From the NCBI RefSeq assembly GCF_030463565.1, contig NC_134652.1, forward strand, positions 10,009,897 through 10,073,896: a DNA stretch of 64,000 nucleotides. Direction: 5' to 3'. Position 1 is the stretch's first letter. Each line of letters starts with the position of its first letter. Positions 25,629-36,528 of the stretch are shown one piece after another. A program made the translations under genes and the position numbers. The notes below the pieces were generated by a model. It searched no databases, was not told where the DNA came from, and was given only the letters and a program-made list of their open reading frames with translations. The stretch is from Pelecanus crispus (lineage: Eukaryota > Chordata > Aves > Pelecaniformes > Pelecanidae).

Positions 25629-25738
25629 GCGTCCATTTCCACCAGGCGATCGAGTTACCTTTAATGGAAGGGACTGTCTCTGTCAGATGTGTGCTCAGCC
25701 AATGTCCTCCAGTCCAAAAGAATTGTCTGCCTCAAGCA
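25629..25738 (+). CDS. ABLIM1: ABLIM1 exon: second finger of LIM2 and linker to LIM3
   Basis: The 110-nt exon follows TTAACTCTCTAG and ends before GTAAGT. Its first G completes AAG (Lys). Thirty-six codons follow, then one A. It encodes RPFPPGDRVTFNGRDCLCQM and a final zinc-binding Cys, which complete LIM2. A Ser-rich linker, PMSSSPKELSASSS, then leads to LIM3. A TACTAAA near 25600 is a plausible branch point. This exon plus the previous one total 294 nt, a multiple of three, so skipping both would keep the frame while removing the end of LIM1 and all of LIM2. The Ser-rich linker is the least conserved part of the coding sequence seen here, and could carry phosphorylation sites (inference). 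Confidence 0.96.
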
Positions 25739-25819
25739 GTAAGTATGCCATCTTCTTTCTGAAGCCTCTCACTTTCCCAGGCTCTTCAGCATTTGGTTGA
25801 AACTAACTTAATGCAATCC

Positions 25820-25837
25820 TTTTTTTTTTTTTTTTTT
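25820..25837. repeat. T18 homopolymer
   Basis: Eighteen T about 80 bp after the donor of the LIM2 exon. A C12 run follows at 25905-25916. Confidence 0.9.
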
Positions 25838-27056
25838 AATTTTATTATTACGCACCTTTAGAAATGCAAACTACCTCTGGGAACCATCTTTATTCCCTTT
25901 CTTTCCCCCCCCCCCCATTAAAAGTGTCTGGTACTGCACATGGGAAGAGACACACATTTCAATATGAGCAAATGACTTCTCCCCAGTGACTGGTTTTTTA
26001 AAAGGGCTGATTTTTCTTTTATAAGCAGTGGAAAAGTATCTAATTGATGAAATCTGAGATTTCAGAGTTGATAGATTCCATTTTTTTTATGTATAATTGC
26101 TCAGGTTTAAGCATTCAAAGGAGGACAAAGTCAGAGGAAATTAATTTTCTTCTACTATTTAAGACTTTAAATTAATTAAATTATCCTTTAAAAGGAGTAT
26201 CTCCAGGATTATGTTTCCGGTAGACTGATACCACAATGATACTGTGATCAGAACCTCAAGAAACCATTACAAAAAAAGAGAGAAAGCAAGTTAAGGGGAA
26301 AGCGAGGGAATGAGGAAAGTTTGGGAGGGAAATTAACTTGATTTCCTGTTGGGTTTTAATGCTTTCAAAATATAATTTGTAAATTACTGATACTAATCTC
26401 TGCCTCTGGTAGTTAACTTTTTAAATCTTTGGGGATTTCTGATTCTTTCTCTGACTGCTGGATTGTACTCAGCACTCTAATCTGTAATGACTTAGCCAGT
26501 ATAGTTTTCTAATTCAACATGCCTACAGATTTCCTTGTGACATTAGTTTTACACCGATGTTGGTTTCCTTCAGGGAGACAGTGTGTATTCTGTACTGGTA
26601 CTTGGCTTTGAGATTCTAGGATTATAAAGCGCAATGTAAAGGCAAAGTTGGATAATGTTTGTGCTCAGCGGATGAGGCAAATGAATCTCAGGTTATCTGA
26701 TTTGCCTGAGAACATGTAATCAGACACTTAGCAAAATGGAAAATGAGAGACTTTTTTTCTTACCGTGCCTTTCTGTCTGTTGTGATACTTTTCCACTATA
26801 ACTGTAGATTTGGAGCTGAAAATGCACAGGCCTAATCAGTTAGGGAAGAATTTAGGAACCTGAAAAAAGCCTTACAAGACTTACAAACAACATAGAAATG
26901 TATGAGGTACTTCAAGCACCCAGAAAATCCTTCTGAGACAAAGGAATGATGTGGAAATTGTATTTGAATTACTGATATTTAGGAGGTATAATTGGCAAGG
27001 AACTGCAAGGCACAGGGACCTTGGACAGTACTGACGTTCTTTTTCTAAGCATGTCA

Positions 27057-27304
27057 CAGCACTGGTTCCCAAATGACTGGTGCTCAGGGGCAGAAGTGTC
27101 TGGATCACACTGCATCTGGTTCTCAAAAAGTGGCACGCTTGTCCAGCAGCGTGGCCGCTTCCCAGATACGTGACTCCAGGTGCCAAAATGCCCCCTAGCA
27201 AGTGATGGGCTAAAGTTGTCTGATAGTGAGCAAGCAAAAGAGCTGGAGGGTCACTTCCTGATAGCCATAGTCTCTGATTGAATTGCTTCTTGGGTTCCAC
27301 ACTG
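27057..27304. mobile_element. Possible decayed hAT-type DNA transposon relic
   Basis: The left edge GCACTGGTTCCCAAA resembles the CAGTGGTTCCCAAA ends common in hAT elements. The right edge TTGGGTTCCACACTG is a loose inverted match. An internal CTGGTTCTCAAAAAGTGGCA also resembles such ends. No transposase coding remains, and the family is not assigned. Confidence 0.25.
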
Positions 27305-27358
27305 AAGTGATAGGTAGCAAGGATTATAAAACAATCTTCCCTGCTACTTGTGATGAGA

Positions 27359-27382
27359 TTTTTTTTTTTTTTTTTTTTTTTT
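27359..27382. repeat. T24 homopolymer
   Basis: Twenty-four T. Read on the minus strand it is a poly(A), which could be the tail of a retrotransposed copy, but no body was recognised. Confidence 0.9.
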
Positions 27383-29060
27383 AAATCAGAATTGGGTCCT
27401 GTGGGGCAAACTGCCTTAGCAATATACACAGCAAGAGAGCTCCTGCTCATAACAGTTTAGAGTGCACTAGTTCAAAATCTGCAAGACTTGTAGGAAGATA
27501 TAGTATAGAGTTTCTGGTCATTTTAGAGCAAAACTCTCCAAAATAGACAAATAACAGCGAGATCAGTGTTTATAAGTTCAGAAAAACTCAATTAAAAGAA
27601 TAACTAATGAAGCGTCCTCTGTCTTCAAAGATATGCCAGCTGCTGCTTTAGCTTTGTGTGAAAGTTGATTTAGATACGGAGAATTCTTTCTTGCTGGCAC
27701 TGAAGAGTAAATTTCTATTAGCATAAGCTGTTCCAGATTGCTTCCACGTCTCTCCTGCTGGCTGAATCAGACACATCAATTTTTTCTAATGCTTTTCCCT
27801 TTTTTGAAGGGATGGGGTTTTTTTTAATGCAAGTTCTTTTAAAAGACAATCTCATACTATGCATCTATTTTGTATCCTCTATTGCTGTCAGTTTTCCCTG
27901 ATTACTTCCAAGCAGGTTACCAGAGGAGGCTTTCCTTAAAACAAAGAAAATTGGAAGTGAGGAAATTCAACAGACTGAAAGTATATCAGGTTTGATTGGT
28001 TTATGCAATGTAAAAAGGAGCCTTCGACTCATTAGAATGTCTGCATTAATGCTGACATGCCATTTTCTGATGTCTGTTACTTCACATAAAAGGCTTATTG
28101 ACAGCTTTTCTTGGATGATTTCAAGGAAAATCAAATGCCTCTAAATACAGGAGTTAATATTTTGAGTAACATGAACCTGAATATTGTTACACTCACACCA
28201 ATGAAAATCAGAAGGAAAAATACTGAATAATTAAATTTCCTTTTTTGTTTAATATTAGTTGGGTCCGTGGTACTTATTTACCTTATTTATATTAATAGTA
28301 TATTTCTTTCACTGCACATATATTACCTGGAACAATTGTAGCTATTTTCTTGAAGAATCATTTCAGTGACTTCTTTTTTTATTCTAATTTTCTAAGACAG
28401 TCTTTTTCAGTATCCAGTTGCTGTAGAGTAGTCATAATTCATAATTTAGTGAACTCTATTCCTTAGACACTGCTAGATGTACACAGTGCACTAGCTTTGG
28501 GCTTTTCATTCATTCATTTCATGCAGCAGGAAATCTAATAGCAAATACCTGTAAATAGCTTTGCAGACAAATTAAATGGGTGGTGTTCTTTTTTGTTATT
28601 GTTTTATTTCATATGACAGCTTGATAAATGAGATGTGATCTCTAAAGCAAAGTGACTGGGACAGATGTAGAGCAGCACAGAAGCAGGGGACAACCAGACA
28701 ACACTGACTAAAAGTGTGATGTGGATGGCTTGGATAGTTCAGGGTTTTCAAGATTCTGCCAAAGACAGGAAGTTATTTTCTTTGGGTCCTGATAAAGGAG
28801 TAATGTAAGTAATGTATCCTGGTAATTACTATTTATGTTTTAAGCAGTGTCCAGGTTTTGTATACAACATGGAGATTGCCTGATTTGTACTGTCTTAAGC
28901 TCTTTCCATTGTGTTCTAGCCACAGGCTAACACACCTGTGTTTGTTATGGTCCATATTCTCTTTCCAGAGAAGCAGTTGTGCAGGCATCTATTATTTCTA
29001 AATTTTAGGCAAGGCTTCAATTGTGTGCTTGGCTATTTGGCAATGGGTACCATGCTTCCC

Positions 29061-29093
29061 CCCGTCCCGTCCCGTCCCGTCCCCCCCCCCCCC
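29061..29093. repeat. (CCCGT)4 followed by C13
   Basis: Four perfect CCCGT units run directly into thirteen C. On the minus strand this gives a long G-run followed by GGGAC repeats, a strong G-quadruplex pattern with 2-nt loops. Confidence 0.95.
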
Positions 29094-30914
29094 ATTTTAC
29101 CTTCTTTTAATTAAGGTCTCCTGTACTGTATCTCTGTTCCATATACGATAGCCTCATTTCACCCATTTTGTATCGCATATTCAGTGGACTGTTTTTGGAG
29201 GCTACCTTTAAAAATCTGCAAATTACGTGTTTTTCTCCATACTTTCATGTTGTAATTTAGAGTGAAAGAGAGTCAAAACCAAAGTCAAACTTTTGAATTT
29301 TTTGTTGTTGTTATTACTTTATTTTGTTTGGAAATTTGTGGTTTATTGTTCACATGTTGTCAGAGGAGTGATTATCTAGTGGTTACTTCCCTTGGACTTG
29401 GGAATTCCGAGTGTAGCATTCTGGTTTTTCCATACATGTTTTATGTATCAGGGTAGGTACTTAAATTTCAAGGGTCGGTTCTCTACCAGCAAAATGAAAA
29501 AATAATGCTGGTCTAGCTCACTAGTGTGTTGTGGTTATAAGCAATTTGAAGATGGTATGGTACAGTCCCAAGTACTGTACTACTGCCTGAGTCTTACCTA
29601 TTGATGCTAAAGTCATAAAAATTAGAAAGTTTGTGTGGTTTTAACGTGTGTAAGGAGAAATTCAAGAACCTAAAGTCTGCCTAAATCCTTGTTCTTCATC
29701 CATGTTAGGGTTAGGTACCATTGAAAGAGTAGCATGAGCTTTATCGTATGTCTTTCCAGCATCTCAAAATACTTTACTCCCCTAGTGGCCAAACGAGTAG
29801 TGGCTGAGGGTACGCACTCTGGATTGCTCCATGCATTAGTGTGGGAAGCAGGGGCAAGTACATTGGCCACATTAACAGGCTTACCCTCTTTGATACTTCT
29901 CCATTAGGGCATTCTATCAGCGAATTCTCACCAAGGTAGCTGGGAAGTGAACTGATGCGGACATTTGAACATAAAAATCCCTAGTTTGGTCAGACTGTCA
30001 TTTTTAAAAAGTACCACGCTGGCTTGCATTTCTTCTTGAATGCACTGGAGGTGTCGCGAAAAGCACAGCTGAGAGCAGAGCAGCCGTGGAGAGATCCCCC
30101 ACACGCAGGGTAGGCGTGCGAGGTGGTGCCAGCAGCCTGCGCTGGTGGAACTCGAACCAGCAGTCTTCTGGCTCAGGGATCATCTTTGAAATTCTGAAGA
30201 GACTATGTGTCTTTGAACACAGTCTAATACATTTCCCTCTTCCTCAAACAGATATTTTTCCCTTAGGCATTTCACTATTTCCACGGTAAAGAACTTCAGT
30301 AATAAGAAAGTTATGTTATTTTTCTACCTGAGATTGAGCCCTTTTTCTGTTGGTTCCTTGTCTGGCTGCTAGTAAGGAAGTTTTAGTTATTTCTGATTAC
30401 CTTTTTGCTGAAAGGTCGGATCATTTTAGTGATGTGCATGAACTAATTAAGAAATTGCATTTCAAATGAAAAGTGGGCTTTCTAGATGGACAGGAAAAAA
30501 CTCCCTGTCCAAAAGAAACTGAAGCGTTACAATCACCTAGCAAGAGTTTTCATTTGAAAAATTCATCTTGTTTTAAAATGATGGTGGAGACTTTCACAGT
30601 TTCCTCTTCTTCAGTGAAATAGATACTTCTGTCCTATATATGCCGAGATGTGCAGTGACAATACTGTTTGGAAAGAAGCAGAGGGAAGATATGTCAACTC
30701 CCCTTTCTTTGTAGCAGTCTCTGCTGTGAGTTAAGAGCATTACAGCACAGCCAAGAGGTGGACCAGAGTTTTCAAAATGGCCAGTGTTACATGCGCATAA
30801 ATAATCTTTGGTGCAGCTGTTCCCCGACCAGCCGGCGTCCACGTGGAGATTTCACAATACTGTTTTGCATGTTTGTCCTTGTCTGGTTTGCACATTATGT
30901 TCTGGTTCAAAGAA

Positions 30915-31024
30915 TGTAAGTTCTCTGGGACAAACACTTTCATGCCTATCAGCACAGAGTCTAACAGAGTAGGATCCTGGCTCACAAACTGGGGATCTTA
31001 GCTCTATTGTGATATAAATAATAA
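30915..31024 (+). mobile_element. Ancient LINE (L2/CR1-clade) 3'-end-like segment
   Basis: The ordered words TGTAAGTTCTCTGGGACA, then AGGATCCTGGCTCACAAACT, GGGG and ATATAAATAATAA follow the pattern of a 3' end common in amniote genomes (TGTAAGCTCTTTGGGGCAGG...GTCCTGGTCC...AAATAATAA). The match is from memory and diverged. Confidence 0.5.
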
Positions 31025-31422
31025 GCTTAATGCTTAATGAACTTGTGGGAGAAAGATATCTTTGTTAATTATTCAATAGCCTTACATCTTCAAATAAGAT
31101 GAAGTAGAGCTCCCAGTAAATATCTGAAACTTCGAACACGCTTTCTGGTAATGCTGAAGTAGAGCAGAGCCAACATAACCTTACCTATTGAAGGAACAGG
31201 CGGGCAGAAAAAAAGGGAAATCATCTTTTGTCTCACTGCCCTGAAAGTGGGGGAGGGGAGTGAGGTTGGTTTTGGAACAATGAAGCATCAGAATGGAGAA
31301 GAAGCAGATTTGCTTTGCAGTCCTCCTTTAAAGACTCTCTAATTCTTAATGCAGTTTTATATTTGGGACATAACTGTCCTTTCATTAGGTAAAGATATAG
31401 GTGATTGTTGCCAGTATTCAGA

Positions 31423-31437
31423 AATAATAATAATAAT
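31423..31437. repeat. (AAT)5 microsatellite
   Basis: Five AAT units. A related interrupted AAT/AAC tract lies at about 35788-35816. Confidence 0.85.
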
Positions 31438-32240
31438 AGGCATCACAGACTTTTCCATTAGAAGTTAGCTGAGTGGAAAAAATGGATGCAAAATTCCTTT
31501 TAATCTTAGTTCTTGTGAAAAGTCTGCAGCTAGGATTTCTAACTGTTTAGCCACATTTTGACTCAGTTTTCATTATTTTGTTCTTTAACCTTCTTTCCTG
31601 AGCTGCCTGAAAACGCCTTCAGGTCCACAGGGAAAACTTAGAAAGTGGGGAAGAGTTGGCTGGCTATTTGTAAGCAAGCTATCTGCAATGATTTTTGGCT
31701 TTACAGGGTATTAAGCAATATCCAACACATGATTTTGAGCTCATTCTTAGGAAATATCCTACAATTTCACACTGTGTGTCAAAGCCACATAGTATATATA
31801 GGTACTGTACAAATTCTTGGCACAGATGTGGACAGGCCTTCATGTAAGACACTGAGCCCAGTTTTGCCTTACACAAGATCCATAAACTTCAGTGAAGGCA
31901 GTGGGGAACTGAGACGAGCTCAACAATTTTGGTTTTGAACATGCATTTTTAAAGCGTAATTTTTAAAATCCTGTGTATAATTTTGAACCTTAAGGGTTTA
32001 ATATTTTTTGTGAGCTACAACACAAAGATTTTCTCATTTCATAATTCCTGGTTTATCTGCTAAAGATACAGAAACACTCACATACCTCTGTGGCATTCAA
32101 GCCTGCATACCTATGTTTAGGTACTGGAGATTCAGCTGAGGATTTTGGGAACTTGGCAGAAGGGGCTCATGTAGTCCCATACCTCTTTTTTTTTTTTTTC
32201 TTTTTAATTTACCATAGAATAAAGATGTACCACAGACATC

Positions 32241-32870
32241 ATTGTGGATTGATTTCAAACACTGATTTAAATCACTGATTTTAATCATGGTTTACCTAAT
32301 AACCCAGGAAAGCTTGATTAGAATAATTGCTTGTAACCTTGTTTTACATTTAGATTTTTAATTATAAAAGGCTAATTTATAAGCATGAGGATATTCCATA
32401 TCTGTACACATTTACTTAAACTAATACAGATCTGCATAAATTCATCATGTTCTTTAACATCTATATTTTTCCCTGATGTCTGTTTTTGCTCATGACTTAT
32501 ATCAAGCTCTATTTGAATTGAAACTGAAATTTAATTAGGATGCATAAAATAGCATTGTGGATTTTTTTTTAAATTTCAGAAACTACCTGAAATCTGCTAG
32601 ACACATGAAGAAAGTAAAATATATTTTAATTTTGGAACTGCTGATTTGTCGAGGGTCTGTAGGTTATAAAACTATTTACTTTGGGTCACCATGTCCTTAA
32701 AGATTTTCCAAGTGGTAGATCTTACCATACCTGATTTTGTTCACAGACAGAGTAAAGAAAGCAAGTTTCTTCTCTGTGTTTTCACATCCCATTTGGATTT
32801 TTAACTTTGATTTAATTGAAATTAAAATTTAAAATTCTGTTTTTAAATTAAATCCTTGATTTTTAAATAT
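32241..32870. mobile_element. AT-rich dispersed element with TGATTTAAATCA-type ends
   Basis: The left end carries ACTGATTTAAATCACTGATT and a TTTTAATCATGG word. The right end carries TTTGATTTAATTGAAATT, TTAAATTAAATCCTTGATTT and TTTAAATAT. Such nested TTTAAA palindromes flank a middle part with TTTCAGAAACTACCTGAAAT. I recall similar dispersed sequences in reptile and bird genomes but cannot name the family. Boundaries are approximate, and a DNA-transposon nature is inference from the inverted, palindromic ends. Confidence 0.4.
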
Positions 32871-34329
32871 CATTCTTTAATTCTCCTTACTTTAATCTAA
32901 ATTTGATTGTAATAACCTTGCAGGGCAACTACATTTATGATATAATATATTGAGCATGCAGTGGGTATAAAATTTTACCCTGCCCCCCTTTTTAAGAATG
33001 AAATAAGCAAATCAACATGCATGGAATCATACAAAATTCAGAGAAATTATGCAAACCCAAGCACAGTTCCTTTCTGGCCAAGGCCGTTAGATTACATCTA
33101 AGAATACACAGCTCTTCCCTTGATAAATCCTTCCAATGACACTGGCCTATTTTTATGATTACTCCAATAAGATTTATTCTTTTGAAGAATTTGAGGCATT
33201 TTCATCATTTGAATTGCTTTCTTGGATTAATTTTAGTCCTCGCTTATGTTTCATAACAATGGCTAAATTACTTGAGTAGCCTCCATTTACTCAGCTATTT
33301 CTTATTTTACAAGGTCGGGTATTTTCATTGCTGCTTTATAATAAATTGCCTTAGATCCTTCTGTGGAAGTGTATAAAGCATTGCTACAGACTAACTTTTG
33401 GGTGGAAGAGAGCAGCAACTGTATTGAGAATACAGTTGTTGTAGGGCAGGAGATTTCCGATTTATGAGTTTTCTATGAGAAAATGTTCCTTCACAAAAAT
33501 TACTGTTTTTCAGGAAGGTGTTTTCAGCCCAGTTTGCCCATTTCCTTTGTATACTTTTGTGTTAAATGTAAATTGGGCAGAAATAATTGTGACTAGACTA
33601 TAGGAATGTACTAAATAAGTATTGGTTCCTATTTGTCTAAGTGTAACCCCATCTTGAACTTGGAATCAAAACATGTCCATCTCCTTAGCTTTTACTGGAG
33701 AAGTACTAATCAAAAGGTAATTCCAAAGAAAGTCCTGGGGGAAGTGCAAGGAATTCCTCAGTAAATGGGTGTTGCCTGAGGAGGCATCGCTAGCTTGGAA
33801 AACACAACTATTGGAGATCTCCAGAGATAAGAGTATCTGGGAACTGTCATGTTCAGAAAGCCTGCCAGGTAGTAAGTCAGCAATCAGAGGTCGCTTCAAA
33901 GGAATGTGAGAAGTGAATTAGTTGTTAGCTAGACCTTAGTTTGCCATGGGTTATCAGGGCATAAAAACCTTCCTAAAAGTTGCCGTAAGTTTCATTCCTA
34001 TTGTCAGAGGAGGTTGTATGCTGTTTGAACTGCTGGTTTTCCAAGAGTAACGATTGAAAATTAGCCAAAATAGTCTGCAGATGAAGAGACACAATGTGCC
34101 ATCCATGAGCTGGATATTAAACAGTGAAGCTCATTTGCTAACTGAGCAATTCACTTGGGGTACTGTGAGTTGGAACTGTGAATTTGAATTCAGCTGGAAC
34201 TATCTGAGTACTGAAGTGTGGTAAAAGAAATAACAGGGTAAAGACTAGCCTCAGCTTAGATATACCTGGCTGTGGTTTATCTTTCAGAGTAGCTTTACAG
34301 CTGGGACTCTGGGGGCCCTAAGCTGGAGG

Positions 34330-34349
34330 AAAAAAAAAAAAAAAAAAAA
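34330..34349. repeat. A20 homopolymer
   Basis: Twenty consecutive A. No retrocopy body was recognised upstream. Confidence 0.9.
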
Positions 34350-36033
34350 TCTTTGTCTTGCTTTTACAGAGAACTTAAAAACTCTTCTCTTGGATAGCTT
34401 GTAGCACGTCTGGTCTTTCTTCCTCCTCCTATTTCATTCACCCTTTGGTTTTCAGTTCAGACACCTGTATGAAAGATTGGGTTGAAGAAGGGACTGAGGT
34501 TGATGTTACGGAAAAAGGCTGACTTGGTGGTATGTTGCTTGCAGGGAGAGTTTGCAGGAGTAAGAGGTTAAAAGGTCAGTTGGTTTGGCCTCCTTTGGGA
34601 AGGAGGCATAGAAAGATGGGGAAAGAAGGGAAATTCTGTTTCCTTTTCCTATGTAGAAGACTAACACAAATGCTTACATCAATACAGAGGGGAAAAATAA
34701 AAACTCCTTTGGTAAAATAATGTTGTGTTAACAAACTAGAGTTGGGGAAGAGCATTCATCTTTCCAAGTAATTTTAAATTGCATCGGATGATGAAAGCTA
34801 TTTACAGTAATGATACATCCAAGATGTATATTAACCTGCTTCTTAAAAAGGCAAGTCAATGTTAGGCACTCACAGATGGTTAACAGGGACTTGTGTTGCA
34901 AGCAAAGAATGCCAGTTCATGCCATTGTGATTTCATTTCATATTTAATCAACTAAAATAATCTTATTTTCTTTAAATATTTATTTTGAAAATATAATTTT
35001 TTCCCAACTTGCCATTTATAATAAACTGTCAAAGCTATACTCGGCTTCCCATGGGAAATTTATTTCCCTCCATTGTATGCACCCAGCCTCTTATTGTTAA
35101 ATTTCAGAAGTGCAAAGCTGCCCGCATGGGTTTGGTTTGCCTTTAGCAAAACGGCAATAGTGCATTTTGTTCCAACAGACATTTCCCATCCTTGCATTGG
35201 CAAAGAAAAAGGGTCTGGCAGCAGATTTCATCGCAAAATTGAGTTACATACTCAGATCTAAATCCTGGATGTAAAATTCCCGATATTCTATGTCCTTCTC
35301 TGACTTCCAGAACTCATCACTGCCCTGATGATCAAATGGCTATGCTTTAAACTTTGAAAGCATTTCTCGTACTGTAAACAGGCAAAGTGAGTTTGTATTT
35401 TTAGCTTTGACGGAAGTATCTTGATGATCTGGAAAAGCGTGATGTCGTCAAAACTTTTAATTTTAAAACAAGGCTTTAAAAGGGATTGCCTGATCCGTGG
35501 TTAAAGGGTGACTAAGTTAAAACTCCAGTCTTCCTAATGCTATGAGAAATTTTAATTGTGCAACCTTCAAATTGCCACAGAAGAATTATTGGCATGTATA
35601 TTGCTTTTTAAGGTGGCTAAGAGTTATTTTCAATTAGAGATTTCTTGACCTTGACTTCAGTGATAATATCTGCCTCTTTCTTCACTTCCAAATCACTGTT
35701 ATTTGTAGTTTGCTCTTTAGGTCTGTCTATGTTCGACAATGTATTTCTGCGTAAGTCCAATGAAAGCTTGTTTGTTTTTTCTTAAATTATAATAATAACA
35801 ATAATGATAATAATAAATCCCCCTCGTTCTGCCCTGCTTTCCCTGTTTCAGGGCAGAAGCCTGCTGGTGCTGTCTTTACAACACTAATTTATCTGTGTTT
35901 TATAGGGAAGGGAACAGTAACAAAAGGAGTGTTAGAAGACTATTGCTCCTGCGTAGGGGTTGTGGCAGCTTCAGACTTTATCGAGACATGTGTTACTTTA
36001 CTAATGGCCATCAGGACTGAAAGGAACTTTTTG

Positions 36034-36061
36034 CTGACTTAATTATGCATCATTAAGTCAG
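36034..36061. promoter_or_regulatory. Perfect 10-bp inverted repeat with homeodomain/POU-like core
   Basis: Arms CTGACTTAAT (36034-36043) and ATTAAGTCAG (36052-36061) are exact reverse complements around the loop TATGCATC. The centre holds TAATTA and ATGCAT, words bound by homeodomain and POU factors. It lies about 270 bp before the candidate internal promoter. Regulatory function is inference. Confidence 0.35.
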
Positions 36062-36299
36062 ACTGCAGTTAGGTCCGTTCACTGAGCTAACCCTGCACCC
36101 AGCAGAGTTAATATGCTCACGTAAAACTCGCCCTGCACGTGAGTTTGCATAACATGTTCATTAGGACTAAAGCAGGTAGAGATTATTTCCCTTTCGTAAG
36201 TCATATGGGGTGAGCAGAGAACGGGAAGTAAAGATATAATTGCTAGTAAATTTTCACAGCAATCCAAATGGGAGTAGGTGAAGTTATATGCAGTGTGCT

Positions 36300-36449
36300 T
36301 AGGGTTAACGCAGCTGTATCAGCTCCGAGCCCACCGCCTGCCTGCGCTGTGATCTGAGCTCCCTGCTATTGGCTGAGAGCAGGGGAGGGAGGCGAAGGAA
36401 GAAAATCCACCGCTTAATTTAGGCAGTGACGAATGGGTTGCTGTGCAGG
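36300..36449 (+). promoter_or_regulatory. ABLIM1: Candidate internal ABLIM1 promoter
   Basis: A locally GC- and CpG-richer block in an AT-rich intron (CAGCTCCGAGCCCACCGCC, GGGGAGGGAGGCGAAGG). It has an inverted CCAAT box (ATTGG at 36368-36372) and G-rich Sp1-like words, followed within about 80 bp by an ATG whose frame fits the LIM3 exon. No TATA box was seen. A transcription start cannot be placed from sequence alone. Confidence 0.4.
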
Positions 36450-36528
36450 ATGTATCACTCCTGGATGTCTGGGGTGATGCAGATGCTAAAAAGGGAAATG
36501 CATTTTCTCACCACAACTCTACAAGAAG
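36450..36528 (+). CDS. ABLIM1: Candidate alternative first coding exon of ABLIM1
   Basis: ATG at 36450 has A at -3 and opens 26 codons (MYHSWMSGVMQMLKREMHFL, then TTTLQE) plus one base before a GT at 36529 (AAG|GTGTCA). This phase-1 exit is what the LIM3 exon at 40516 needs, and the join would read Glu-Asp-Cys-Ala-Gly-Cys. The protein would have a 26-residue unique start and only LIM3 and LIM4. Against it, the donor is weak after position +3, and without splicing the frame runs only to a stop at 36579-36581. Short ABLIM1 isoforms lacking N-terminal LIM domains are known in mammals, but I cannot confirm that this exon corresponds to one. Confidence 0.35.

Noticed and set aside
26881-27450. 189-codon open frame on the minus strand
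   Set aside because: It runs through the T24 tract as poly-Lys and overlaps a possible transposon relic. No known domain or splice context.
30086-30200. GC-richer spot with GGAACTCGAACC, resembling a tRNA T-arm
   Set aside because: No A box at a suitable distance and no cloverleaf on either strand.
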